DNA of 64,000 nt from Andalucia godoyi (taxonomy: Eukaryota > Discoba > Jakobea > Jakobida > Andaluciidae). The stretch lies in NCBI GenBank assembly GCA_009859145.1, contig VRVR01000052.1:64501-128500 (forward strand). Reading direction: 5' to 3'. Made by a program: the position numbers and the translations under genes. This document shows positions 28,589 through 39,158 of this stretch, in pieces. How positions within the stretch are numbered: the stretch's first letter is position 1; every line of letters starts with the position of its first letter. The notes beneath the pieces were generated by a model. It was not told the origin of the DNA. It saw only the letters and a program-made list of their open reading frames with translations, and did no database searches.

Positions 28589-30637
28589 ATGTTGGATTCT
28601 CTGTTGCTGATTCCCGGGTTGGGAAGCAGATTGGGTTCGTTTCTTTCGGACGACGACATTCTGTCGATTGGACTTGTTTGCCAAAGCAGCCGCTGGTTTC
28701 ATTCCAAAGCAGTTGCCCGAATCATTGAGAGACATTTTACCTTGCTTTGCACGCATAGCGCAGAGTTTCTCAATGAGGAGCTTGTTGAAAAAATGCCGTT
28801 GTGGCTCTCGAGAATTCCGGCTGATGCGCGGAATCTCGTTTCGAAGGTGTCGCTCACGGACATTTCCTGTCGATTAGACATGGCTATCATTGAACAGTGG
28901 TATCGCACGCTCTCAGACTTCTTGCCGAACGTTCGTGAACTGCACTTTTCCTATCTGCGGGTTGTAATCTCGGACGAAAACCGGACCTCGCTGTTTCGAG
29001 AACTCGGTCAGATTGGCCATTTCAAGGAGCGTATCCTGAGCATTGCTCTTGATTGGGTGGAGTTTTTCCGAAAGATTCATCCCGAGAGTTCCGGCTTCGA
29101 AGACCTTCGTCTGCACGATCAAGATGGGATGTTTCTTCGTGCAGACTTGGATGAATTCGAGGAGCTGTGCCAGGTGCCGTTTTCCAATTCGGTAAGTATC
29201 TCGTGGTTAGGAGACGGCTTCCGTGAGCGCCGCGAGGATTTTGAGGGAGCAGTCGTTCGGGATGTTCGTATTGCAGAGGCCATGTCGGCTGCTGTGGCTC
29301 GAGGAACGCTCAGGAACTTTGCACTCGGTATAACCGAAGGCTTTAGCACAAAGATGTTCGAGACTTGTCTCTCCGAGCCAATCCTAAGTTGCAGCGATCT
29401 GCAGTCTGTGATGCTTTGTGGACGGTGGGCAGGTGACAGCTCCTGGAGAGGCACGTTTGTAAAAGGCGCCGGTCTGCGCTCACTTGCTGCGTCTGTTGGC
29501 GATTGTTCGTGGATCTGGTCCGAGCTGGGACTCGTCCGCAAACAGCCTGGAAGGTATCTTCCCATCCGAAAGATGAACGCGGGGTTCCTCAGTCTGCATC
29601 TGCCCTCGATACTCACACACCGACGGTTTGTGACCTGCGAGCACCTAACTGAGCTGGAGATCGCGCTCAAGGTGAGGCACCCAACTGTCGATCCTGCGCT
29701 GCCTGGCGCCCTGATGAGCCTTCCGTTATCCAAGCTTCATTTGCGGGGGAAGTGGGTACTTTCGGATTTGAAGGCACTTTGGAGCGATCCGGAGGCTGCC
29801 ATCCACCAGTCCCTCAAGTCGCTGTTGCTGGAAGCGGAAGTAGGGTCGTTTACGGAAGAGGACTATCGCAGGCTTTTCACTTGCCCGTGGTTGTCATTGG
29901 AAGATGTCGATCTGTCCACACGATGGGTTGCAAAAGGCACTCGAGACCTCTTGGATTCGTTCCTTTCGCATTTGGATGCTCCGAAACTCGTGTCTCTGCA
30001 GCTCGGGGGCTTCTGGATCCCCTCAGGATCCGTGCAGGAAGTTCTGCAGGCCAATCTTGTACGGTTCGTGCGTTTGCGGCGCCTTAGGTTTCGAGGGTTT
30101 CACTATTCTGCGGAGAAATCGCTGTCGGCTTCTCCAGGAAAGTCTCCGTCCCGAGGGCGCCCAAGTGCATCGGACGAGATCATGACAGCGCTATCAACGA
30201 TCGACGTCTCTTCGTTGCGGGCTCTGGAACTTGTGTCGTGCGACGTCGACTTTGAAAAGTTGGATCACGCAACGCAACTGGCATCCGAAGCCGGCCGTTC
30301 GTGCTTTACAAATTTGGAGTCTCTCTCTCTGACGGGCCATCAGTGTCTCAAAGACCGGGCGTTTAAATGTCTTTGGACGTCCAAGGCATTCCCAAAGCTA
30401 CGTCGGCTCCATCTGAATCGTAATGCCTTTACCTTGCACGGCATCTTGTCCGTGCTGCGCGATAGCCCTGCGCCGACGTTTTGCGATCTTTGCGAGCTGT
30501 CTGCACGTGGTCTTCAATTTGATCGCCAGCAAGGGCAAAAGTCACGAGAAGAGTATTTGCAAGAAATCGGTGGGTGCCTTCGAAAACTCCCCATGTTGAA
30601 CTTTGTGGATATGACACCGTTGCCAACCCAGAGCTGA
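28589..30637 (+). CDS. F-box/leucine-rich-repeat-like protein
   Basis: 682 aa from the ATG at 28589. The N-terminus, LGSFLSDDDILSIGLVCQSS followed by RWF, has the look of a short F-box. The rest alternates helices with leucine-rich strands, for example LTELEIALKVRHP, LSKLHLRGKWVLSDLKALW, LVSLQLGGFWIPSG, LRRLRFRGFHYS, SSLRALELVSCDVDFEKLD and LRRLHLNRNAFTLHGILSVL, consistent with irregular LRRs as in FBXL proteins. If so, it would be a substrate adaptor of an SCF ubiquitin ligase; this is a structural guess. No signal peptide or membrane segment. Intronless in this reading. Confidence 0.75.
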   Translation: MLDSLLLIPGLGSRLGSFLSDDDILSIGLVCQSSRWFHSKAVARIIERHFTLLCTHSAEFLNEELVEKMPLWLSRIPADARNLVSKVSLTDISCRLDMAIIEQWYRTLSDFLPNVRELHFSYLRVVISDENRTSLFRELGQIGHFKERILSIALDWVEFFRKIHPESSGFEDLRLHDQDGMFLRADLDEFEELCQVPFSNSVSISWLGDGFRERREDFEGAVVRDVRIAEAMSAAVARGTLRNFALGITEGFSTKMFETCLSEPILSCSDLQSVMLCGRWAGDSSWRGTFVKGAGLRSLAASVGDCSWIWSELGLVRKQPGRYLPIRKMNAGFLSLHLPSILTHRRFVTCEHLTELEIALKVRHPTVDPALPGALMSLPLSKLHLRGKWVLSDLKALWSDPEAAIHQSLKSLLLEAEVGSFTEEDYRRLFTCPWLSLEDVDLSTRWVAKGTRDLLDSFLSHLDAPKLVSLQLGGFWIPSGSVQEVLQANLVRFVRLRRLRFRGFHYSAEKSLSASPGKSPSRGRPSASDEIMTALSTIDVSSLRALELVSCDVDFEKLDHATQLASEAGRSCFTNLESLSLTGHQCLKDRAFKCLWTSKAFPKLRRLHLNRNAFTLHGILSVLRDSPAPTFCDLCELSARGLQFDRQQGQKSREEYLQEIGGCLRKLPMLNFVDMTPLPTQS

Positions 30638-30902
30638 TGTCTTTCGCTGAAGAAGAAAAATAATAATAAGCCGCGGGGTCGTCTGTCCTGTGCGTGTGCG
30701 TGTGCGTGTGCGTGTGCGTGTGCGTGTGCGTGTGCGTGTGCGTGTGCGTGTGTAACGTAATTTTACGAACAAAGAAACGAGAGACGAAGTTTAAACAAAA
30801 AGACGAACATCACACAATTCACGGTTAGGGATTCAAACTACAACAACAGAAGAAGGGGGAAAAGAAAAAAAAAAAGAAAAAAAAAAGGATATCAGCGAGA
30901 AT
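30638..30902. repeat. (TGTGCG)n microsatellite in convergent spacer
   Basis: The 265-bp spacer between two convergent stops contains a perfect TGTGCG array of about ten units (30689-30752), followed by an A-rich stretch near 30860-30890 that may belong to the 3' UTR of one of the genes. Confidence 0.85.
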
Positions 30903-33005
30903 TTATGCGTACGCTGTTGTGAACAAGGGTCTCTGCTCCTCACGGGACGTCGCTGGCTTCCGTCTACGAACTATAAACATCACTGCCGCACACGCGATGG
31001 CGACTGCTGCAATGGAACCGACCACCACACCGATGACAGCCGCCGTTGACAGGCCAGAACCGCCATCGCTGCTGCCTGGACGCGGAGGTCTGTCGACATC
31101 AGACGCATTGAAATAGTACCGATTCGAAAACCCGCCGAGCAGACCAGTCCCCAATTCGACTGCCGCAACTGTGGCAGAATATAACTGAAAATCTCCAAAG
31201 AAGGCTTCATGAGAGATCACAAACGCAGTGCTGTCATCTGGTGTGGAGTACACTCGAAAATCGCCAGTTGCCGTGTCCGTTACCTCGATGTGATAGTAGC
31301 CAATTGCCTGGCTGGTACCCAAAGTCGGTGCATTCCACTCAAATACGTACACAATCGCCGAGGTGCCGTTGTTAGCAAGGAGTGTGGGATACACGCCGAA
31401 GTCTGTCGGCGCGCCGATCATTTGCAGCACAAACGTCAGTGTGTCCGAGAACAGACCAACATTGGTGAATTCCTGCGACACAGCCGCCACTGCAACTGTG
31501 TACTTCAAATGGTCGCCAATCAGCTGTCGATTCAGCACGCGGTACGAAGTGCTGTTCGCAGTCGTAGAAATCGTAAACGAGTATTGAATGTTCACATCCG
31601 TGAATGCCAAGACGTAGTGATCAATGTGCTGATTGAACCGGACGGCAGGCTCATCCCATGAGAATACAAAGTCAAATGCAGTTCCATTCTGAACAAGTTG
31701 AAGTTGGAGATTCGATGGCATAGAAATCTGCTGCGCGGTTCCAAATACCATCTCCTGGCTGCTGGCAACAGAGCCGTCTTCCCAACTCATTCGTGCAGAG
31801 AAGCGAGTGAATGCTGGCAGATTCGATGCAGTCAATCCCTCAAACATCAGCACCTCTTGACTTGAAGTGCCGGCTGGACTGAGATACAGCAACGGAGGAC
31901 CTCCAAAAGGAGTGTTGCAATCGTCGCATGTGAACACGGCGGAGTCTGTGGAATAGCTGACGATGCGAGGGTTGCGTGGCGGTGAGGGCTCCATTCGGGG
32001 TTGGATGCCATAGCTGTACAGATTAAGCGCATCATCCACTGCGTACAGCATGTTCGTCAGCCAGTTGCAGGAAGCATACACCATCTTCGCAGTCGCATTC
32101 AACGGACGAAAAATGCTGTACACCGTCCCATTGGGATACAGTTCGTACAACACGCCGTCTGCAAGTCCCCAAATACTCATGCGGCCGGCAGCTGCGCATG
32201 CATACGTGAAGTTGACCTGCTGAGCCGGCAACCGGGGAAAGTACGTGTTTCCGGAATCATCCTGCTTTTGATAGTACAGAGCAGCTACGGTGGACACCAC
32301 CGTCGCTCGCTCTGCAAGCGAAACAATTCTCTCGGGAAGCTCGTGAACCTCTGGGGCGGCGTCTACGCTTGGGGTGTAAAACATGACATTTCGGCCCGAG
32401 TATGTGGCGAACCGTGGCACCGTTTCAGCCATTGGCATTTCCACGCAATCGGAACCCCACATGTTCGCCGTTGTGCTGTTCAGAGTCATGGTCGATGCAT
32501 GCACAACAAATGTGCCGATCTCTGAAGAGTTCGTCATGACAAAGACATACCCTGGGATATTGTAATGTGCGCACAAGGCCGTTACCGCCACGCCAGTTGC
32601 GGAAACGTCTGGAAATGCCAATGGAACTTGTGCGAACTGCGATGTAAACGTATTGAGGCGATACAACCTGTTGTGCAAGGACGACCAATAGAACATGTAG
32701 CCGCGTCCGTACAATGACACGGGACGAACCTCGGAAGAAAACGCATCCGCCACAGCAACCGTTGTAACCATATACTCTTTGTATCTCTGCGGGTCATCAT
32801 CGACTCGCGCTGCAACGCTGTTCTGCGAAAACACCCATACGGAACTGCTAATGTAATCCTGGGTCACTGCAAACGGACCAGAACAGGGAGGCTGTGGACA
32901 AATGTATGCTTGAAAGTCAGCATAACTTGACGGAAGATGCATGACCAGCACTCCGAACATCATAATCAGGACCCACTGCGTCGAACACGCACGGCCCGGG
33001 CTCAT
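30903..33005 (-). CDS. Type I membrane protein with FN3-like domains
   Basis: 700 aa from the ATG at 33005, chosen because it opens a clear signal peptide (WVLIMMFGVLVMHLPSSYA). The first half, about residues 30-350, has short beta-rich repeats resembling an extracellular propeller (RGYMFYWSSLHNRLYRLNTF, IWGLADGVLYELYPNG). The second half has about three fibronectin type III-like segments, for example MPSNLQLQLVQNG with FDFVFSWDEP, and APTDFGVYP with YVFEWNAP. A single transmembrane helix (AAVIGVVVGSIAAVAIACAA) is followed by a short basic tail RRRKPATSREEQRPLF, whose ending resembles an acidic sorting signal. Likely a cell-surface or endomembrane receptor or adhesion protein of unknown partner. 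Confidence 0.85.
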   Translation of the reverse strand: MSPGRACSTQWVLIMMFGVLVMHLPSSYADFQAYICPQPPCSGPFAVTQDYISSSVWVFSQNSVAARVDDDPQRYKEYMVTTVAVADAFSSEVRPVSLYGRGYMFYWSSLHNRLYRLNTFTSQFAQVPLAFPDVSATGVAVTALCAHYNIPGYVFVMTNSSEIGTFVVHASTMTLNSTTANMWGSDCVEMPMAETVPRFATYSGRNVMFYTPSVDAAPEVHELPERIVSLAERATVVSTVAALYYQKQDDSGNTYFPRLPAQQVNFTYACAAAGRMSIWGLADGVLYELYPNGTVYSIFRPLNATAKMVYASCNWLTNMLYAVDDALNLYSYGIQPRMEPSPPRNPRIVSYSTDSAVFTCDDCNTPFGGPPLLYLSPAGTSSQEVLMFEGLTASNLPAFTRFSARMSWEDGSVASSQEMVFGTAQQISMPSNLQLQLVQNGTAFDFVFSWDEPAVRFNQHIDHYVLAFTDVNIQYSFTISTTANSTSYRVLNRQLIGDHLKYTVAVAAVSQEFTNVGLFSDTLTFVLQMIGAPTDFGVYPTLLANNGTSAIVYVFEWNAPTLGTSQAIGYYHIEVTDTATGDFRVYSTPDDSTAFVISHEAFFGDFQLYSATVAAVELGTGLLGGFSNRYYFNASDVDRPPRPGSSDGGSGLSTAAVIGVVVGSIAAVAIACAAVMFIVRRRKPATSREEQRPLFTTAYA

Positions 33006-33542
33006 CCTTTGTCGCCCCACCCCCCGCGTTTTGGTGCTTGTTTTTTTTGTTTTTTTTTTTGCTTCCGAATAAAAAAGACGCTCTCCTTTGCTTAAGAAAA
33101 GCAACTGAAAAGAAGCGGAGGAGAGGGGGGGTTTGAACTGTGAAGAAAATGAAGACGACATCTCGAGCATTCAACCATGTTTTTTTTGCTTGTTCTGTTT
33201 TTGCATTAGTTTTTGCAGCGGAAATCGCTGGGGAAATTCGTCGGGGAATTCGTCGGGAAATTCGTCGGGAAATTCGTCGGGAAATTCGTCGGGAAAAGTC
33301 GTCGGAAAGCTTAAAACGGAAAGTCGCGGGTTTTGGTTTCGCGATTTCAGACATAATCAATTGATGCTGGCGAGCACGGAAAAAACCCTGCAGTCCATGT
33401 ACAGTAGGCGGACTTCGGTATTATTCTTTTTAGTGAGCTTTGCCTTTGCTCGCCCATCTCGAGCTTTTTGGAAAAGCAGAATTCCGAGTATTGCTGCATT
33501 GCGTTGTACGGCGACGAGGCGACTTGCTGACGTGGTTGCAGA
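33006..33542. repeat. Divergent intergenic region with 12-bp tandem repeat
   Basis: 537 bp. Between about 33228 and 33305 the unit GGGAAATTCGTC is repeated roughly six times with small changes. T-runs lie at 33040-33060 and 33180-33190. Shared promoter space of the FN3-like gene (-) and the Sel1 gene (+). Confidence 0.8.
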
Positions 33543-34937
33543 ATGTTGTTGCGAGCATTTCTTCCGGTGATGCGTCGGTCGTGCGTGGGAAGCAGAGCGT
33601 GCAGTGGAACTGTGCATCTGCGGTGTGCGCGACTGCACAGCACCAAGCCTTCCGATGCATCGTGGGACTTCCAACAGGCTTCTGGCGCCAGACCATCAAG
33701 AAGACCAGTTTCCGCGAGCCCCGCTTCTACGAGGCCCCCGGGTGGCAGTGCGGGTGTCAGTGCCAAAGTTCAAGCTGGGAATGCGCATTTTCAGAAGCAG
33801 CAGTTTCAGGATGCGTACCAGAGCTACGTGGAGGCTGCCGAGTCGGGAGATGCGATGGGAATGTTCAACGTGGGAACAATGCATCTGCATGGGTTGGGAA
33901 CGGCAGTGGACGTGAATGTTGCCATCGAGTGGATTCAGAAAGCATATGACAAGAGCAAGACTGCGTCGGAAGGTGGGTGTCTTTCGCAAGCTGCGTTCGC
34001 ATTGGGAGTGTTACACATACAGGTATTAAAGAACAAGCAGCGTGGGCTTGACTTGGTCTCGGAGGCCGCCAGCAAGCGCAATCCAGACGCCATTACGTAC
34101 ATCGCAACACAGTCGTTTGCGGAAGATCCAATCATGGCGATAGAACTGCTCCACCATGCAGCAGATAAGGAAGGCAGCGATCTGGCGTGCTATCACCTTG
34201 GATTGTACTACTTGACGCAGCGTGGTCACGAGGAGAGAGCAGAGGAGTTTCTGACCAAGGCCGTCAAGCTGGGGAACGTGGATGCAATGGTGCAGCTTGC
34301 ACAGCATCACTTGAAGGGTGGCAAGTTGCCTTTCAACGAGGCGCGCTCCCTGACGTACACGAAACTTGCGGCTGCCAAGGGCCATCCCGAAGGGCTGTTT
34401 GCCCTTGGCATGCATGCGGTAAGCGAGCACCCTCGGGATGCGAAGGTTGAGACAGAAGCGGTCAGGATGTGGATGGTGGCAGCGTCTCGTGGACATGCAG
34501 GCGCTCACGTCGCGCTTGGAAACTACTTTCGCCGCGTTGTGAAGGATGCGAAACGAGCCGCGCACCATTATGAAATTGCACATCGCTTGCATTCTGGCGC
34601 CGGGACGTTCAATCTTGCGAAGTGCTATACTGCGGGGTTTGGAGTGGATCGAGATGATGGACGGGCATTCCAGCTTGTCCGAGAAGCTGCGGAAAAGAGT
34701 TCGGTTGCCGAAGCCATGGTGGTCCTTGCGAACACGTTTCGATATGGGGACTTCCACTCGGTCCGTGTCGAACCTGATATGGCGGCTGCCATGAAGTGGT
34801 ACGACCAGGCGGCCGCACTTGGAAATCGCGATGCGCAGTTGGCGTTGGCCGCCCTGCAGAATGATCCTGCCAAGGCAAAAGAGCTCCTGGATTCGCCGCA
34901 CAACACGCCAAGCGGAATGGGCGTCGCGGAATACTGA
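33543..34937 (+). CDS. Sel1-repeat protein, probably mitochondrial
   Basis: 464 aa. The start is a typical mitochondrial presequence, MLLRAFLPVMRRSCVGSRAC, free of acidic residues for about 30 positions. From residue 75 the protein is a series of Sel1-like repeats (A...G..Y..G.GV..D...A..W...AA..G): GMFNVGTMHLHGLGTAVDVN, ALGNYFRRVVKDAKRAAHHY, FNLAKCYTAGFGVDRDDGRA and MAAAMKWYDQAAALGNRDAQ are the clearest. Sel1 repeats are alpha-solenoid scaffolds; the best characterised mitochondrial example in animals is COA7, a Cys-rich assembly factor that this protein does not resemble in its cysteines. No enzyme domain. Single exon. Confidence 0.85.
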   Translation: MLLRAFLPVMRRSCVGSRACSGTVHLRCARLHSTKPSDASWDFQQASGARPSRRPVSASPASTRPPGGSAGVSAKVQAGNAHFQKQQFQDAYQSYVEAAESGDAMGMFNVGTMHLHGLGTAVDVNVAIEWIQKAYDKSKTASEGGCLSQAAFALGVLHIQVLKNKQRGLDLVSEAASKRNPDAITYIATQSFAEDPIMAIELLHHAADKEGSDLACYHLGLYYLTQRGHEERAEEFLTKAVKLGNVDAMVQLAQHHLKGGKLPFNEARSLTYTKLAAAKGHPEGLFALGMHAVSEHPRDAKVETEAVRMWMVAASRGHAGAHVALGNYFRRVVKDAKRAAHHYEIAHRLHSGAGTFNLAKCYTAGFGVDRDDGRAFQLVREAAEKSSVAEAMVVLANTFRYGDFHSVRVEPDMAAAMKWYDQAAALGNRDAQLALAALQNDPAKAKELLDSPHNTPSGMGVAEY

Positions 34938-35178
34938 TGCATCGCAAAGCAACACTCGGGGATGCAAGAACTGAGATGGAGGAAGTAGAAACACACAGAA
35001 GAAACAGAAGAAGTAGACAGCAGAATAGAACAGATGGATTTTACATGCTGGAGGGGGGGAAAAAAGGATTGAAATTCGTCATTAGAGGATACGACAGAGT
35101 ACGGTTAATAATACAAAGAAATGCATGAAGCGGAAGAAAGCAGTGCGACAGACAACAGCATTCTGACGTGGCAACGAC

Positions 35179-38100
35179 TCAGTGGGCTGCAAGGGCTCGA
35201 GGATTGACTGTGACCGTCTTCGTCTGGTTGCTGGTCTTGTAGACACCAATCAGGCGATCGGCCAACTCGAACATGTTGTTCCGCAGGGAAATGATAACGA
35301 ACTGTGCATCGCGGGTCCGCTGCTTGATGTAGTTTGCAACAATCGACACATTTCTGAAATCCAGGGCTGCGTCAATTTCGTCCATTACATACAGTGGGGT
35401 TGGTTTGTAGTGGTGCAGAGCAAACACAAGCGCAAGGGACGCAAGCGTCTTCTCACCTCCGGACAGATTTCGGATCTGCTTCCAGGTCTTGCGCGGCGGG
35501 CGAACTGTGAAGACGATGCCTTCGGAAAATGGATCCATCTGATCCACCCACTCCAGCTCCGCATCGCCACCAAGAGTAATCATTTGGTACATTTCCTTGA
35601 GACGTCTGGAAATGATGTCGAACCCTTCGGTAAAGACAGCAAGTCTATCCCGCTTCAATTCTTCCAGATCTGACGAGACTTGGCGTCGCTCCTCTGAGAT
35701 CCTTTCCACGTTGGTGCAGTGCGCTTCCCACTCCTGCTTCTTTGCAGCAAACTCGGTAATCGCACGCACATTGACTTTGAGTGCTTTTTGTTTTGATTCC
35801 GCAATGGCAATGGCGTTGTGCACGTCTTCGGGGACTTGGGAAAACAGCTGATCGTCAGGCATGCCATCTGCAGCAGAAGATTCTTGTTCACGGTCAAACG
35901 ATGCCCCAATTTCTTGGGTGTGTACCTTGATCAGCTCATCCAGTTTGCGCTGCGCAGACGTCCGTTCGGACTCGAGACGCGAAGCAGCGGACTTGCAGTC
36001 AGAAATCGCCCTCTCATACTCGGAGACGCGAGCCTCAAGATCGACCAGCAAGGCCTTCTTCTTCTCGCTCTCGTGCTTTCGACTCTTGTATTCCTTTTCA
36101 AGCTGCTCCAACGCCGCTCCTTTCGCTTGCGCTTCTCCCTGAATGGCCTGGAATCTTTGCAAAAACTCCAAGGCTTCCTCTTCAAGCTTCTTCCGATCCT
36201 CCACGGCCTTCTCGCGCTTGACAAGGAGCTCCCTCATGTCACTGCGTAACTTCTCCAGAGACTTTGTGTCCTTTTCATAGGCTTTCGTATCCGATGCCAA
36301 AGAAGCCGAAATGCGCATCACATCGGACTCGACTGTAGATACCTCTTGCTGCAGCGATTCGGCCTCATACCGTGATGTTGCAAGCTTGACACCGCCAACG
36401 GCATCCAACTCCTTTTCGAAATCGCTGATCTTGGCATCCAATTCCGCAATCTGCGCAGTCAGCTTCTCCACTGCCTTGTCATCCGCCGCAATGGACTTCT
36501 CCAAGTCCTTAAAGATGGACTGGTTTTCTGCAATCCGCTCCTCGACATCCGTCAGAGTCGCTTGCAATCTCTCAGTCTGTTGAGTAATGGATGCACGTTT
36601 CGACGACAGCATAGCAGCCGCGGACTGCATACGCTGCAGCTCCGAGCGAACCGAATTCAGCTGCTCATCCGTCGCAAACTTGCGTTTCTGAGCATCGGCA
36701 AGCTCGGCCTGTCTCTTCCCAAGTTCGTGCTCCAAAGTCTCGATATCTTCATCATTATCATTATCATTATCATCATCCGCAGCATTCGGGGCAGATTTGT
36801 GAGACTGCCTCTTGCTTGAGGATCCCGAGATGAGCTGCATGGCCCCGGATAACTGCCGATTTCCTCCTCCCGTCATCGCACCAGATGCCTCAAGAAGATT
36901 TCCGTCCAGCGTGACGACGCGTCTCCGCGATCCGCCTTGCTTGCCGTATGCGACCTTCATTGCAACATCCAGATTCGGGGCAACAAGCGTGTCCGAGAGC
37001 GCGCGATAAAACGCAGCCTTGAACTTGGAGTCTTCGCATTCGATCAGATCCAGCAACTTGTGCACATTCTGCTCCTTGAGACCACTCAGACTCTGCTGCG
37101 ATTCGCGCTGAATGGAGCGGGCATATTCGGGCTGTACTTTGTCGAGCATCACAAAGGTTGCACGACCAAGCTGATGCTTCTTCATGTACTCGACGGAGCG
37201 CTGTGCATCCTCCGTGGACTCGCAAACGATTGAATCAAACCAGCCAGACCCGGCCGTGGAGACAGCAACATCAAACTCGGCAGGAATCTTTCCAAGGTCC
37301 CCCAGTCTTCCAAAAATACCCTTCAGCTCTTTGGCCTCCATGAGGACGTCCACGAGTCTCTTCTGGTTCTTTCCAGTCCGCTGTTTCGGCCCATTGATGG
37401 CACTGTGTTGCCGCAGGTCGCCAAGCTTGGAGGCGAGCTGCCGAACAGCAGCTTCCTTGGCCTTGAGCTCCTCCGATAGCTTGGATGCTTGCAATTCCAG
37501 TTCCTTCAGCTTCGATTTGCAGCTCGGCTCGTCTCCAAACTCTCCCTTTGCGCTTCCGGACGCCGCAGCAGACACTTCTGACAAGGCGCGGGACGTCTCA
37601 TCCAAACGCTTCTGCACCTCGGAGCGTTGCTGCTCCAGCTCGGCCAAGACATCCCGGGTTTTTCGCAGCCTGTCTCGTCGATCCGACTGTTGATTGTGCA
37701 TTTTTCCCAGTTTCTCTGCAAGAGGCACGCGCTGTGTCTTGGACTCTGCAATTTTGGATCGGATGGGCGCCACCGAGCCAGCCAAATCGTCCAGCAATTG
37801 CTGCAACACCTTCTCGGCCTTCTCGAGCTTCGGTTTCATGGCCTCGAGCTCGGCTTGCTTCTTACCGAGTTCCTGCTTTGCGACTCGGAGCTTGTTCTCT
37901 TCGAGCCCCAGTCTCGTTTCTTCCTTTCGGATCGCATCCCCCTTTTTCTTCTCCTGCGTGGTCGACTGCGAGATGACGAGACCCAGTTCCTGGTCACGCT
38001 TCTCGTACACGGCAAACTCCTTTTGAATTTGCTCGAGAATAGACGTCGTCGCTTCGTAGTCCTTTCGCTCCTTTTCGTACGTCTTTGACATCTTCTTCAG

Positions 38101-39158
38101 CTCGGCGTCTTCCCTGTCCAAAAATTCGCGCTTGCTCCGGAATTCCTCCATCATTTCCTTCGAATCCTCCTGGAGTTTCGCAAGTTTTGCAGATTCCTTT
38201 TTCGACAAGATTCGGGAGCGAAGCACCCGAAGGCGGAGTGCCTGTCGCTCATGGAACAGATACTCCTCTGCTTCGAGCTTCGAAGCCTCAACATCGCTCT
38301 TTTCTTTTTCCGAGATCTTCATTCGGTTTACGGCGCCTGTGCGTCGCTCGTTCAACCCCTCCAGCGTTGTGGACTTCTCCTCAATTGGCTGTCGGAATCG
38401 CACGGACCCAATCATATCCTCGAGCCACTCCAGCAGACCGTCCTCGGAGTTTTCATTGTTTTCAGCACGCCTAGGCTTCATCATTGCGATTGACTCGACC
38501 TCGCCTTGCAAGATCAGGAACCGGTTGTGATCCAGATCAATGCCCTGCGCTTTCAACAGATCTGCAACATCCTTCATCGGAACCTTTTTATCATTCAAGT
38601 AGTAGTCAGACGTATTGTCTGTTCGTCCCACTCGACTGATACGGAACTCGCTTCCAGGAACAACGGAATACGTATCACGATCCTCCTGCACGCAATCACC
38701 ATTGAAGAAAAAAACAAGAAAACAGTCGAATGAACAACAACAACAGCAAAGAGAAGAAGAAGAAAAAGGAAAAGAAAATACAGGTTAGTGCTGGTCGAAC
38801 GACGAGAGAAACGACGGTGAAAAATAAAAAAGAAGAAGCATACAGTGTCGAGAATGGTGGCAAAGAACACAGTGACCCTGCAGAAGGAGAGGTTCGGATG
38901 ATGCTCGGATTTGTGGATCAGATCGGAGACCTTGGCTTGTCTGAGTTGTTTTGCGCGTTTTGTAAAGACGAAAAGCATTGCATCGATGACGTTGGACTTG
39001 CCTGAGCCGTTGGGGCCAACCACCGATGAAAAGGATTTGTGGAATGGCCCGATCTCCTGTGCTCCTGCATACGACTTGAAGTTTTCCAGAACCATTTTCG
39101 TAATGATCAACCGAGTGCCCGGTGCCCCTGCTGCTCCCAGCTCTCCAGACGTGCTCAT
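35179..39158 (-). CDS. SMC4: Condensin subunit SMC4, two exons
   Basis: ABC-type ATPase of the condensin complex that compacts mitotic chromosomes. Exons 39158-38844 and 38685-35179; the 158-bp intron has a GTATGC donor, CAG acceptor and a CACTAAC branch-like site, and splicing is in phase 0. Product 1273 aa, close to human SMC4 (1288). Exon 1 carries Walker A GPNGSGKS (residues 48-55). Exon 2 begins EDRDTYSVVPGSEF and contains the SMC4-typical DHNRFLILQGEVESIAMMKP, long coiled coils around a hinge (about 500-680), the ABC signature LSGGEKTLASLALVFA, Walker B PLYVMDEIDAALD and the H-loop region. The DNVSDYYLNDKKV-like insertion and the EVESIAMMKP block separate it from SMC1-3. Start is the only ATG before the conserved N-terminus. 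Confidence 0.97.

Noticed and set aside
30689-30752. TGTGCG array as a possible telomeric or CRISPR-like repeat
   Set aside because: It is internal, perfect and spacer-free, and lies between two convergent genes, so it is a plain microsatellite.
35500-38400. Several plus-strand frames of 100-170 codons across the SMC4 region
   Set aside because: They are antisense to the SMC4 coiled coil, whose Glu/Lys/Leu codons give long Ser/Leu/Phe-rich antisense frames.
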